Notes: generated by a model not told the origin, from the letters alone. 64,000 bases of DNA from Adenophora triphylla var. japonica (GCA_022495995.1 JAFEMH010002566.1:248001-312000); one strand, 5' to 3'. Shown: positions 44,973 to 57,010, counted from the stretch's first letter. Numbers and translations: made by a program.

Positions 44973-46192
44973 CCAACTTGCCGTAACTGGAGAGGAAAGA
45001 GCGTGTATAAGGCAGAGGATAGAGAACCTTGAGATGGTATGGGAGAGGGAAGAAAATGGAAGGAGATGGACTCATGCAACAATCTTATTAATGTTCAAGT
45101 AAAAATCGGTGTCTTTTAAGTCCTATGAATGGTTAGGAAAGGCTAATCTTTTATTTCACGCAATCTAGACCTCGGGGGAACCTAGGACACATCATCCAAA
45201 AATACACCAAATGTATTGATTAAAAATTAATAATAGGCAATAATACCTAATCAAAACCGAAGCATTTATGAGACGGACGAGCAGCCCCAATTTCTGGAGA
45301 AATTTGGGCAGCATAACGGGTATTCCTGAAGAATTTCAAGGAAAAATCCGGCATGACCTCTCGTCGGTGCACGTTGACAAAGCGACATGATCTCTCGTTA
45401 GAACATGCCGTGGGAACGACATGTCCCTACGCGAAACCATGTTGCGATGGCAACATGCCCACACGTGCTAGGTTTTGGGATAGGTACGAAAGCCTTTTAT
45501 TAATTTTGAAACAATTCATTTTAGTGTATTTTGAAAATGGCGTGTCAAAACCAACTATTGGGTAAGCTTTAAAGTGTGGAGCCACCTATAATGCGCTAGG
45601 AGGATAGGTTTGATTTCAGGCGCTCAAGCGTAGGCGAATTTCATGGCCGTCCGCGATGCCGTCAATCGCACCCGAGGGTTCTAGATCTATGTGATGTAGT
45701 GTAAGGATGGCTATGTTCCTTTATTTATGAAAATGATTTTTTTTTATTATTATTTTATTTGAAAAGGGGGTGGTAAATGGAAAACACACACACACACTAA
45801 ACCCCACAGAGATATAATAATCAAATGATCAATGATTTGACCATGGGAATTGCCCACAAACTCAATCTGCACCAGAGTCCAACAACTGCAAAGTGACAAC
45901 TTATGTCGCGTGACACAGGACTGATGAGGTCAATCCTATCGCGTGACATAAGGATTCATACATCCAGAATCTGAATTAATAACCAGAGCCAGCCCCAGTC
46001 TCCAAGCTCAATGCAAAAGCTCAACCTCCAAGCACAACAAACAGGAACCAAGGAAGGGGAGGGAATAAATCAAAGCACTAAATGCATTTACACACATATA
46101 ATGTCACCAACAAATGCACACACAAATGCATGAACTGAATGTTGAACAAGTAACTAAAGTTTGACCCACTTTTTGAAAAACCAGTTTCAAAT
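44973..46192. other. Gag-3 leader
   Basis: No gene. A palindrome pair TATGTCGCGTGACACA (45902-45917) and CTATCGCGTGACATA (45936-45950), and a (CA)n run near 45785. A T-rich tract lies at 45735-45755. Confidence 0.7.
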
Positions 46193-46210
46193 TCCCCAGC
46201 AGAGTCGCCA
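46193..46210 (-). promoter_or_regulatory. Gag-3 primer-binding site
   Basis: Minus strand TGGCGACTCTGCTGGGGA, one base from the LTR, identical to Gag-1. Confidence 0.85.
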
Positions 46211-46211
46211 C

Positions 46212-47632
46212 TGAATGTGCACTCGCCGAAATTTTAAAATATTTTTGAGAGTCGCCACGCCGTTTTTAAGGAAACATTGAAAACCTTTTTGAAAAGAGAA
46301 TTTGGGTTCGGGGATCAGGTTACGTGTTGGGAAGAACCGAGAGTTCACTCAACACGCCTCGTCCGTAGACGAGTCTTTCTATGTTCAACATTCAAAACAT
46401 TCAAAAGTGTGTGCAAATTGTGTATGATAAGATATGTGACAAAATGCATAGAAGTGCTTTGTTTTATTGCTCAACAGAGGGAATTACAACTTGTGAGCCA
46501 TTTATTCTGGGAGGCCACATCCCATTTACAATGAAGACTGAACAGATTACAACTAAAAAATGACTTCTGCAGAATGACAAAGAGTGTCACGTGACAACAT
46601 ATATTGTCGCGTGACACAAGGTTACCTTCTGCAGAGACCTTACAATTTGAAATCAATTTCAACAGAAAACCAAATAGATCCAAATATTATATCAAATCAA
46701 CTCAGGAAACAAAAAATACACAATGAATTGACCAAGGGGGTGTGGATATGGGGAGATCCACTCCCTTGGGAATCAAGCAACAATATAATTCAAATCATAT
46801 CATGAGCAACAATCAAATCAAGCAAAGTGGTTTAAACAGAGAGATGGCGATTGGGACTTGATAATCGAAGGCAGATGGAGCCTAATTATCAAGTCCAAGG
46901 AATAGCAATTGTGTGAATTGTACAAATAGCAAGTAATATGAGAGAAGGATGGAGGGAATTTCGTTACCCTTGTAGATCCACCACTACTACACCAAGTTAG
47001 ATGTAATAGCCTTCGAATCAGTTGGAGGAGATGGAGTTGAGCACGGATTGAGTGCTGGTCTTTGAATCTTCAATGGTGTGTGGTGTGTGAAGGTAAATGG
47101 GTGAAGTGTGTATGAGAGATGGTTGAATTGAGGTAGGATTGGTTGGGGTTTTGTGTGGAAGAAGGAGAGAGAGAGTTTCTGATGCGAATTTGGCAGAGTG
47201 ACTTTAGGGTGTGGAAAAGGGATCCCAAAATGAGAGGCAGAGGGTCTTATTTATAGCTGCTGATGATGGTCACAAGGTGTCGTACGACCTTCTGTAACCA
47301 CTTTCCAGGGCTCAAGTTGTCGCGTGACAACATATGTTGTCACGTGAAAACATATGTTGTCGCGTGACACAACATGCCCATAACCGTTTCTGGCGCCAAT
47401 TTGCCATTCTGGAACCTTCCAAGGTAATTCCTCCTAGGTCCAAAATAGTTTTATTCCCTGTAGGTCCTTTTGCATGGAAAAATTACACAACAGTACCCCC
47501 TTCGCAAGAAACTTATAAAAAGATTCCGGAAGTCTCGGGGCGGACCGAGAATTTACCAAAATGCCCCTAGAGCAATTTTATCATATTAAAATGCACCTAA
47601 AAAGGGTCGTGAATTGGATTGGCGTACTTACA
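46212..47632 (-). repeat. Gag-3 5' LTR
   Basis: 1421 bp from TGTAAGTACGCC at 47632 to CACATTCA at 46212. TATA box TATAAATA (minus) at 47248-47255. Palindromes TGTCACGTGACA (46584-46595) and TGTCGCGTGACACA (46605-46618), and a triple set at 47317-47370 in U3. The LTR start TGTAAGTAC is shared with Gyp-1 and Gyp-4. Confidence 0.85.
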
Positions 47633-49268
47633 GGGCCAAGTATTCGAAGCATTGGTAAAGCGAAATCTTCTCAAGCCGCTTGAGAATTTCCAACCAAAGA
47701 CTCTCAAGCCTAACATGGATATGAGCAAAGCAGTGCGCCTTCCACAACTACCCTGGTCACACCACCGACAATTGCTTCGTGCTGAAGCAAGTAGTCCAGG
47801 GGCTAATCTAAGGGGGAAAGTTGGAACGCCCCCGTGGCCCCAACACCATCGAAAATCCATTCCCCCGGAACGACAGGGTGAACATGATAGCCTTCAGCGA
47901 GACTCCATGCAAGAGTAGGCCTCCTGCTATCTCTGAAACTGTCAACATGCTATCCCGCTACGACTGGGAATGCGAAACTAGAGTCAAACGTTCCCGTGAC
48001 CGGGAATCCATACAAGAACGTCCAAGGATGACTGTCTCCCTACGGTCTCTGCCACGATCAAGACACACCAATGGATGGATCGAACGCTCCCCGAAGGAGA
48101 CTGAATCAAATGATAGCACCGGAAGTGGTCTAACCTTCACAGATGCAAACTTGCCGATATGTGAAAACAGACACAACGAGGCCCTCCTCATCCTCATAAA
48201 GATAGAGAGGTTCTACCTCCCAAACGTCTTGGTCGACAATGGCTCCGCCGTCAACATCATTTCCCTACGCACAATAAAATGACTCCGTGTCGACCGCTCC
48301 CTGATGAGACCTTTGCCTCGGATAATCCGAGCTTACGACTCCACTTCGCGCCCTGTCGTAGGAGTAATCAATCTGAGAATCCAATTCAAAGAACAAATGG
48401 AGTCGGTAGAATTCCAAGTTGTGGAAATCAACTCAACCTTCTCCGCCCTGCTGGGACGACCTTGGCTGCACTAGATGAGAGCAGTATCATCTACTCTTCA
48501 CCAATGTGTGAAATTCATCAACGCCAACGGAAACCTCAAAGTAATCCGCGGGAGCAGCACGAAGGAAAGCGCTTAGCCAGCAAGCTATGACCCAGAAGAA
48601 GGTCCCGACATGACCGAATATTCCTCTGCAGACGAGTCCCCAGTCATGACCCGCTACAAAATAGATCCCTACATCCACGCTCTAAGCCGTGACGAGCTAG
48701 AGATTGAAGAACTCATGGGCCAAGACGACAATGCTGAAATATGCGACTGCGAAGAATGCATGAAGGAAGATCAAGAGATAGACGCCCAGATGGGGCTTGA
48801 TCGAGAAGTAGACTCATACTTCGCCGAAAATCCTCCTGAGGAAAGCTGTCTCATCACCGACCCGCTAGTACATGACAACCCTCTAGTCGACACGCTTGGA
48901 TCTCATAGGGACAGCCATCACAGCATAGTCCAATTCAACATTCTGGTATCTGACCTGGAAGAACAATGGCGCAACCTCCTCCAAAGCCTAATCAGGGAAG
49001 GAGAGATAGCATGCCCCCTCGAATCAGACATCGTAAATGTCATCCAAGCAAAGATCTCTGATAAGGAAGCAGATTCCATGAAGATCATCAACATCAGCAA
49101 GAATCAACTTTGCATCAGCGAACGCTTCGCCCTCTTGTAAGAAGCTCTCAATGACTTCTATCATCAAGGCCCCCTGAGATCAGGTAGCAGCACCAATGGA
49201 GGGACATCATCAAAGGAGCAACCTAAAACCTCCGCGATCTGGTTCGAAGTCGAACCGCAAACAAGCCA
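47633..49268 (+). pseudogene. Gyp-2: Tat-like gag C-terminus and protease, plus strand (broken)
   Basis: Plus-strand pieces: VFEALVKRNLLKPLENFQPK (gag C-terminal part), a knuckle around 47740-47790 in a shifted frame, then 47821-48282 with the protease site PNVLVDNGSAVNIISL, and STFSALLGRPWLH in a third frame near 48440-48475. The last part (48610-49140) is an acidic linker (ELEIEELMGQDDNAEICDCE). Frameshifts occur near 47730, 47820, 48282 and 48600, with a stop at 49138. Both ends are cut, by Gag-3 on the left and Gyp-3 on the right. Opposite in orientation to all gypsy neighbours. Confidence 0.8.
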
Positions 49269-50733
49269 TGTGGGCACCTCCCAACTCCCGGAACCTAAAA
49301 CTCGTGTCCCAGGATGGAGGGTCCCAAAATATACCCTTTTAAAAAAACTTTTCTTTATATTAACTTGAAAAGTATAACAACCCATTTTCAAACCAATTTC
49401 AAAATAACCTCTCTACATGGAGGTGATATATAAACCTGCTTCTACCAGTTATAACCTGTATACCTTACAAGTACTACAACTGTAACGGCTTACACAAGCC
49501 AACTTTAAAACAAACCAATCCCAAGATTAATTACAACATAACATACTAAAAATGTTTTATAACAGTTTCCCAGTATAAAATAACCACAACTACTCCCACA
49601 CAAATATATACATACCCTGACAACCCAAAATATGATCCAAACTCTTTCCCGGCCTCACCGGTAGGTTACACCTGTCTTAGATGAATCTAAAACAGTAAAG
49701 GGAGAAGGGGTGAGAATAAATCTCAATAAGTTATTATGGATGCAACAATATGCCATATAACATGCAACACATAAACAGGTTGCTCATATCACATTGGGAA
49801 AACAGTAATCACTTTACGTTACCTTTCCCGCCTGATCTGTAAGTCATACAATATGCAACACACACAGGTTGCTCAACTAATAGGCAATACACCCAGGTTG
49901 CTCATATAATATGCAACACACACAGGTTGCTCAACTAATATGCAACACACCCAGGTTGCTCATATAATGTGCAACACATACAGGTTGCTCAACTAATATG
50001 CAACACATACAGGTTGCTCAACTAATATGCAACACATAAATAGGTTGCTCCATATCACATTAGTAAAGCGGTAAACACATTCTGTTACCTTCTCTTTACC
50101 TTTCCCATCTGAATCATATGTAGTACTACGGTGGGAGTTATACACCACTCATTTGTGAACTGCTGGTGCATATTCACGTCTTATAAGACCCATTTTCTAG
50201 GGAACCATATAAGACATCAGCAATCTTATGAATTGACTGCACATATCCATAGAAGCTTAGAGCGGTCACAGGTATAAGGAAATCTAAGCACCTTATGGAA
50301 CAAATCCTATAAGTGCTAGTATTTCATATACCCCCGAGGAACGGACACAGGTATAAAGAAATATACCCCCGAGGAACGGACACGGGTATAAGAAAATATA
50401 CCCCCGAGGAATCAACAATTATAACCATATTCAAGCATGTAACAGATACTTGAAAATAAGTCCACCCCATGGGACGTCAATACATATAACATGGAACTGT
50501 AACTCATGTTATACCAATCACAATAGTGCACATATATTTAAACAATATTGAATAACAACAATCCAATGACATGGTATTAATACTCATGCTCAAACAAATG
50601 AAGCAGTGCAACACGTATTTAAACACTATATGCACAATCCACCATAAATATGCACTCATTCTACACACTATTTGAACCAATCACCATGTAAATACAGTCA
50701 GGTAAGGTCACAAGTATATCAATTAATGAAAAG
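49269..50733 (-). repeat. Gyp-3 3' LTR, truncated
   Basis: Matches 53380-54745 closely, lacks about 210 bases corresponding to 54747-54957, and loses similarity after TATATCAATTAAT near 50733, so its U3 part is missing. Confidence 0.75.
49850..50052. repeat. 29-bp tandem repeat in the Gyp-3 3' LTR
   Basis: Seven units of ATATGCAACACACACAGG plus TTGCTCAACTA. The partner LTR (53970-54145) has six, so one unit was gained or lost after insertion. Confidence 0.8.
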
Positions 50734-52299
50734 CAGAACTGAAACTCAACTCGGAGCCCAAAGCCTCATACTCAATCTTTTCGAATCGTAATATGAATCT
50801 CGGATCCCAATCTGATACAAAATGTTGATTGGTACTTCATGAAATCAATCAAATCTCTCACTTCTATGATTATGCTAACCTTCCCATTCAATACCTCAGT
50901 AATCTAGGTAGAAATGAACCAGCTTGATCAATCTATCCACTATTACTCAAACGCATCCATTTTCTTTGATGTCGGAGGTAGTCTCATCCCAAGAATCCAT
51001 CACAATGCCTTCTTATTCTCATTCTGCATAAGGATACAACCCAAACCTTTCTTTTGACGTGTAACTAATAATCACAAAGTTCTCACATCCATCAGGTAGG
51101 GTAAGGATTGAACTGTTCAATCTATTCTTTAACTCTGCAAAATTGGTTTCACCCTTTTTGCACCCCATATCAATAATACCTCCTTTCGAGTAAATCATCC
51201 TCGAAAGTCCATCAATTATCCTTCGGTAACAACCTGTCAAACCCAGAATACTATGGGATTCTAACACTGTCAAAGGTTGTTCCATTTGACCTGGGTCTCA
51301 ATACTCGAGAAATTAATAACAATGCCCAAGCTTGAGACTATAAGGCCCAACATTAAAATCTTCTTGAGTCACAACTCACACTTACTGAATTTCGCAACCA
51401 ATTTGATTCTCACGAAAAACAGATACATAAATTGCAATTAATTCCCCTAATCTCTTCATAACTCTGAATAACCCAAGATATCATCCATAAAGATTATCAT
51501 AAAGTTATCAGAATCAGGTTTAAAACTCTACTCATCATATTCACCACACATCCTGTGCCCTTCTATAAGGTGCTTTTGGATATGGCAATAACCTGACATT
51601 AAATCAATACGAAATTCTACTGCCCTAACTGGCAGCATGAAACACTCTGATGAGAACACCTCACCAATTCAATTACCATCGGTAAATAAGATATTTCAGG
51701 TGACTTGTTATTCAAGTCTAACACAGAAACCAGATAACATTCACATTCTTTAGACCATAAATTTAGGCCTTTAATGCATATATGACATAAATATCAAATA
51801 ATGACTTATTCGCCTCAACCACAAATAGAGGCAAATCAAACATAGAAAAGGAGACTCGCTACTTGCGACAGTCTACCTAAAACACAACAACTACTTAACC
51901 ACTGCAGGCCAAGTATAACAGCAATATCAGGGATTGGTAATTCTACCAAATCCACTGGCAATACATGCCCACATATAATCATGTCATAACCCTAATAATC
52001 AAAGAAGATTCGAGGTACTCTCCCATAAGAGTTGAAACCTTCAGCACATATGGCAAACTCTTAGGCCATTTATGCAAGTAAAAGAAAAATGCAATGCCAC
52101 ATAAAAATGGGATAAACTAGGATCTATAAAAGTATGACCCCTAATTCCTGAGACAGGTAATATACCTCTAATAACTGCGGAGGAATCTATCTCTCCATAA
52201 TCCCAAGCCAAGACTTGGCCTTAGACTTTCTCTTTTGCTTTCCCTTCCATATCTCTCTTTGTACCACCACTTTGTTGCCCTCTGTGTTGGCCACTGCCT
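50734..52299 (-). pseudogene. Gyp-3 pol remnants
   Basis: The clearest piece (51019-51285) reads ILGLTGCYRRIIDGLSRMIY and ELKNRLNSSILTLPDGCENF, the RT-RNase H connection of gypsy pol (consensus FLGLxGYYRRFIxxFSxIA; LKxxLxxAPVLxLPD). Scattered blocks to 52060 recall protease and RT palm but are full of stops. Integrase is not recognised. Confidence 0.7.
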
Positions 52300-53320
52300 G
52301 ATGTCTGTCCTTGTCGAAATCTAGATTAGGACAATCTTTTCAGAAATGCCCCATTTCCCCATAATTCATACATTTACCTTGTTTTCTCCAACACGTGCCT
52401 TCTGTATGTCTAATCCGCTGGCAAAATTTGCAAACCATGCTATGTTGACCAGATACTGGCTGAGCCGTAGAAGCTGTGATCTGTATCCCTCGAACACTTC
52501 CAGAAACTGAAGAGCTTGGCTACCCTCTGATCAATATGGAGTCTTGTCCTTGATACTTTAACTTGCTTCCACCCCTTTTCAATCCATCTTGGTGCTTCTC
52601 CAGGTCATTCTCAATCTTAAATGCCCTATCCAAGGTTATCTGATAATCGGCAAAGGCATAAGTCGATAATTTTTTCCTCAACTCGGGTCTCAAACCTTTT
52701 ACGAACAGATAAACTCTCCTCACTTCATGCGGTACCAAGTGAGTGCAATGCCAAGCCAATTCCATGAACCTTGCCGAATACTGAGCTACCATCATGGTTC
52801 CCTGCTCCAGACATAAGAAATCCACCTCTATCTTATCTCGGGTAACCATGGTAATAAATAATCCTCGAACTTCTGAGTGAAATTATCCCAAGTTTGGGGC
52901 GTATGATCCCGCTGCCAACTTTCCTGTAAAACTTGCCACCACTGATCCACTGGACCTTCCAGCTTGAAAATGGCACACCTAATCTTTTCTTCATCAGGTA
53001 TTCCTATGGCCTCAAAGATTTTGTTCATTGCTTCTAACCATTTTTTTGCCTTCCACGAATTCGGATCTCCAATAAAGCTTGGTAGATTCATCCTTACAAA
53101 ATCCTCTATCTCAGTTTTTTGGTCGTACCTCAAGTTGTTGTTGTGCTTGTCCCTGAGCCGCCATGTTCTGTAGAAAGACCCTGAACATATTCATCATTTC
53201 TATATTCTGGTCTCCCCCTGTTCCCATATTATTCACATTTCTGTGATCCCTTTGTTGGTCATCACCATTTCCCGCCATTGAACCAAGTTCCTGCATTAAA
53301 CACTCGGTGTCAGATATCAC
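52300..53320 (-). pseudogene. Gyp-3 gag (broken)
   Basis: Three frames: MAGNGDDQQRDHRNVNNMGT to about 53111; LPSFIGDPNSWKAKKWLEAM, GPVDQWWQVLQESW, NFTQKFEDYLLPW (53133-52828); DFLCLEQGTMMVAQYSARFM, HEVRRVYLFVKGLRPELRKK (52849-52520). Broken double zinc knuckles around 52440-52320 (CKFCQRIRHTEGTC). The layout is that of chromovirus-type gypsy gag, unlike the Tat-type gags elsewhere here. Confidence 0.82.
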
Positions 53321-53365
53321 ACACTCCCCCTTAGGCTAGACATCTACCCTTGACTTCTAACATAG

Positions 53366-53377
53366 GCTCGGATACCA
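53366..53377 (-). promoter_or_regulatory. Gyp-3 primer-binding site
   Basis: Minus strand TGGTATCCGAGC, one base different from the initiator-Met site, two bases from the LTR end at 53380. Confidence 0.8.
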
Positions 53378-53379
53378 AC

Positions 53380-55947
53380 TGTGGTCGCCTCCCAACTCTC
53401 GGAACCTAAAACTCGTGTCCCAGGATGGAGGGTCCCAAAATATACCCTTTTAAAAAAACTTTTTCTTTATATTAACTTGAAAAGTATAACAACCCATTTT
53501 CAAACCAATTTCAAAATAACCTCTCTACATGGAGGTGATATATAAACCTGCTTCTACCAGTTATAACATGTATACCTTACAAGTACTACAACTGAACGGC
53601 TTACACAAGCCAACTTTAAAACAAACCAATCCCAAGATTAGTTACAACATAACATACTGAAAATGTTTTATAACAGTTTCCCAGTATAAAATAACCACAA
53701 CTACTCCCAACTCCCACACAAATATATACATACCCTGACAACCCAAAATACGATCCAAACTCCTTCTCGGCCTCACCGGTAGGGTCCACCTGTCTCAGCT
53801 GAATCTAAAACAGTAAAGGGAGAAAGGGTGAGAATAAATCTCAATAAGTTATTATGGATGCAACAATATGCCATATAACATGCAACACATAAACAGGTTG
53901 CTCATATCACATTGGGAAAACAGTAATCACTTTACGTTACCTTTCCCGCCTGATCTGTAAGTCATACAATATGCAACACACACAGGTTGCTCAACTAATA
54001 GGCAATACACCCAGGTTGCTCATATAATATGCAACACACACAAGTTGCTCAACTAATATGCAACACACCCAGCTTGCTCATATAATGTGCAACACATACA
54101 GGTTGCTCAACTAATATGCAACATATAAATAGGTTGCTCCATATCACATTAGTAAAGCGGTAAACACATTATGTTACCTTCTCTTTACCTTTCCCATCTG
54201 AATCATATGTAGTCCTACGGTGGGAGTTATACACCACTCATTTGTGAACTGCTGGTGCATATTCACGTCTTATAAGACCCATTTTCTAGGGAACCATATA
54301 AGACATCAGCAATCTTATGAATTGACTGCACATATCCATAGAAGCTTAGAGCGGTCACAGGTATAAGGAAATCTAAGCACCTTATGAAACAAATCCTATA
54401 AGTGCTAGTATTTCATATACCCCCGAGGAACGGACACAGGTATAAAGAAATATACCCCCGAGGAACAGACACGGGTATAAGAAAATATACCCCCGAGGAA
54501 TCAACAATTATAACCATATTCAAGCATGTAATAGATACTTGAAAATAAGTCCACCCCATAGGACGTCAATACATATAACATGGAACTGCAACTCATGTTA
54601 AACCAATCACAATAGTGCACATATATTTAAACACTATTGAATAACAACAATCCAATGACATGGTATTAATACTCATGCTCAAACAAATGAAGCAGTGCAA
54701 CACGTATTTAAACACTATGTGCACAATCCACCATGAATATGCACTCACATAGGGCACAATGTATATCAAATAAGCCCTACATATCCATGCTCAACCCAAT
54801 GAAGTAGTGCAACATATATTTCACGCACTATTCAAACCAATAACCACATATAGGTAACCACGTAGGGGTACAATATAATATAAGTAGCCCTACGCATTCA
54901 TGCCCTAAGGTTGAACACTTTCTATAAAGTTTCCAACCAAGTAAATAGTGTAATACACATTCTACACACTATTTGAACCAATCACCATGTAAATACAGTC
55001 AGGTAAGGTCACAAGGTATATCAATTAATCCCTACCTATTCATTACACACTATATAATCCCGTAACAGGGTATTGATACTCCTGCCCAAACCAATGAGGT
55101 AGTGCAACATTTATTTAATGCACTAAATAACCCAATAACCATATATATATAACCACGTAGAGGTACAATGACATACAAGTAGCCCTACACGTTCATAATA
55201 TAACATTAAACACCTTCTATAAAGGTTCCATATTCAAATACCAAGTTTTACTAACTTTGGTTCAAGTTTAACAATTGCCTTTCAACCCTTTTCAAGACAA
55301 TATTTAAAGCCTTTCCCAATATCAATTTGGACCATTTAAAGTTCCATTGTGTAGTACTAAAGTTGTACTAGAATCATAGTTGAAGAGTGGTCAATTCTAT
55401 GTTGGTTAGACTAGGTGTTCAAAGCTTGGAAAACTGTTCATAGGGTGCAGGGCTGGGCATGATTCGTGCTCTATTACACCCCCCACCAGAACCATTCGTC
55501 CCTTGTTGGTCATGACTGTTCCCATCTGGGCAAGAACTGTCGCATGACTTGGTTATACAGGGTTACGACTCGTGCTACAGGGCACGAGTCGTGCCCAACA
55601 CCAGTTTCCCTTATAATTACTGGACAACATCAGCTACAGCTAGAGCAACAACAAGCTTCCCTTTTCAGCTACTACAAAGGCCTTAGACTAAGTTTAAACA
55701 CCAGTATAATGATCCCAAACCATAAAATAACACTATATCAACTTTTCCATGGAAACCAAACCATGTATCATCCCATAATTCATCACCCTTCACCCCACTC
55801 ATTCCAAACCATATTTTCATCAGTTCAAACCCCAACTAAGTTGTTAAACTTACCAATAATCATTTATATGGTAATAATAACATCATTAAAACACGGGATG
55901 AACAATTATAGAAAGAATTCATAATAATTTACCAAAATTGTATATCA
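53380..55947 (-). repeat. Gyp-3 5' LTR (right limit uncertain)
   Basis: Similar to the 3' LTR up to about 55030, then unique. Contains the 29-bp array (53970-54145), three 35-bp units with TATACCCCCGAGGAACGGAC (54416-54495) and longer repeats with AGTGCAACA...CACTA and AACCACGTAGGGGTACA (54650-55200). Palindromic GGGCACGAGTCGTGCCC is at 55580-55595 beside GGTTACGACTCGTGCTAC. No TATA box was identified inside. Confidence 0.6.
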
Positions 55948-56256
55948 AAATAAATAGAGGAGGCCTCTATTTATAGGCAGTTTTGGCTTCCTAATGAAGC
56001 CGTGTGGCATTAACCACTTGCCAATGAAGCCGTGCGGTCTTATCCTTTAATGACTCAGCGTATTTCTAGAACCATGCAAGGTGGCATTCTAGAAGCTTTT
56101 TCCAGTGAGGGACTACATGGAATTTTAATTCCTAGCAAGTCCTTCACCCCTTGGAAGGTTTGGGAAAGTTCCAGAATTGCCCCTGAACTTTAGAAAAGTC
56201 CGGTGAATTGCCGGAAAACTTAACCCGAAGGCATGAGCCAGATTTGGGTACTTACA
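55948..56256 (-). repeat. Gyp-4 3' LTR, U3 part
   Basis: Starts TGTAAGTACCCAAATCTGGC at 56256 and resembles Gyp-1 1215-1529. TATA box at 55965-55975 (TATAAATAGAG, minus). Similarity ends at about 55948, beside an inverted AATAAATAGAGGAGGCC/GGCCTCTATTTATA block. Confidence 0.8.
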
Positions 56257-56275
56257 GAAGCCCCTCGGCAACGTC
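56257..56275 (-). promoter_or_regulatory. Gyp-4 polypurine tract
   Basis: Minus strand GCCGAGGGGCTTC against the LTR start TGTAAG; the same GCCGAGGGGCT as in Gag-1 and Gag-2. Confidence 0.75.
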
Positions 56276-56378
56276 ACTTGCAGGGCGAGTGGGGTTGTCA
56301 ATAAAAAAGCATCCAATCTGGCGAACTGCCGAGACGGATTGAGTGACCAAGGTGGTCGAGTGGCTGAACCTTTGGAAG

Positions 56379-56421
56379 GCTACCTACGTATCCCGGAGGA
56401 ATCAAGCCATGATCGTAGTTC
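56379..56421 (-). other. Motif I nested stem-loop, Gyp-4 copy 1
   Basis: CTACG (56384-56388) with CGTAG (56414-56418), inner TCC/GGA around a CGGA loop. About 120 bases from the 3' LTR. Confidence 0.7.
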
Positions 56422-56479
56422 AGTAAAAGATCCGCTGGGGAATGGCGAAGAGAAACTGGTATCTTGCTAGGAAGATGGA

Positions 56480-56720
56480 AGGAAAGTGACCTAGGAGGCC
56501 AAATGACTGATCCTACTGGGGATATGCCAGATGAAGGAAGTGACAAATGTGGTCGGGTAGCTGGACCTTTATGAGGGGCTACTTCACCACTTAGGAGTGA
56601 TGAAGGAATAGGGTGATCAATGTGGTCGGATGGCTGGACCTCTTTGAAAGGCTCATGCACCACTGAGGAGTGATGAATGAAAAGGGTGACCAATGTGGTC
56701 TGATGACTGGACCTTTATGA
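56480..56720. repeat. Repeat of about 110 bp with GTGGTCGGATGGCTGGACC
   Basis: Two to three units containing GTGACCAATGTGGTC, TGGCTGGACCT and CACCACTGAGGAGTGATGAA. The last unit runs into Motif I copy 2. Confidence 0.6.
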
Positions 56721-56722
56721 AA

Positions 56723-56766
56723 GGCTACCTACGTATCCCAGTGGAATCAAGCCTTGGTCGTAGTTC
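56723..56766 (-). other. Motif I nested stem-loop, Gyp-4 copy 2
   Basis: CTACG (56729-56733) with CGTAG (56759-56763), inner TCC/GGA with loop CAGT. Confidence 0.7.
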
Positions 56767-56830
56767 AAGTCTCACTAGATAGTTAAGAACATGTCTAGGA
56801 TCCTTGAGATTTTGATGATTCATGGAGGAG

Positions 56831-57010
56831 TCACCTGATTTGACAATTAATGGAGGTTGTCACCTGGTTGACAATTAATGGAGGTTGTCACCTGATTTGA
56901 CAATTAATGGAGGTTGTCACCTGATTGACAATTAATGGAGGTTGTCACCTGATTGACAATTAATGGAGGTTGTCACCTGATTTGACAATTAATGGAGGTT
57001 GTCACCTGGA
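56831..57010. repeat. 28-29 bp minisatellite, TGACAATTAATGGAGG core
   Basis: About six direct units of TGACAATTAATGGAGG plus TTGTCACCTGAT with almost no variation. TTGTCA and TGACAA in neighbouring units can pair. There are no spacers. Confidence 0.85.

Larger units (their letters stand above)
40426..47632 (-). mobile_element. Gag-3: third gag-only gypsy-type element, 3' end not found
   Basis: The 5' LTR (46212-47632), primer-binding site TGGCGACTCTGCTGGGGA and gag (44972-42999) are clear. Downstream of gag about 2.5 kb of non-coding DNA with hairpins and one Motif I copy runs to the right border of Cop-3. No pol sequence is seen. The expected 3' LTR (beginning TGTAAGTACGCC) is absent up to 40426 and I do not find it left of Cop-3, so the end was lost or lies beyond a rearrangement. 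It is inserted in Gyp-2, whose sequence begins at 47633. Confidence 0.8.
49269..55947 (-). mobile_element. Gyp-3: decayed Ty3/gypsy element, boundaries partly uncertain
   Basis: Two copies of a long terminal sequence (49269 to about 50733, and 53380 to perhaps 55947) end GGCGACCACA/GGTGCCCACA on the minus strand. A primer-binding site follows the right copy. Gag fragments lie at 53320-52300 and pol traces at 51900-50800. The internal region is only about 2.6 kb, so most of pol is gone. The right limit is placed where similarity of Gyp-4 and Gyp-1 stops; no target duplication is found (left flank AGCCA), so a deletion or recombination probably removed one border. Confidence 0.7.

Noticed and set aside
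49264..49268. AGCCA as target duplication of Gyp-3, with AGCCA at 56236-56240
   Set aside because: The second AGCCA lies inside sequence shared with Gyp-1 (GCATGAGCCAGATTTGGG), so it is LTR sequence and not a flank.
55466..55924. 152-codon plus-strand ORF
   Set aside because: Lies in the probable Gyp-3 LTR, low complexity, no recognisable domain.
56831..57010. CRISPR-like array of 28-29 bp repeats
   Set aside because: Units are directly adjacent with no unique spacers and lie in a plant retroelement; it is a minisatellite. The same applies to 49850-50052.
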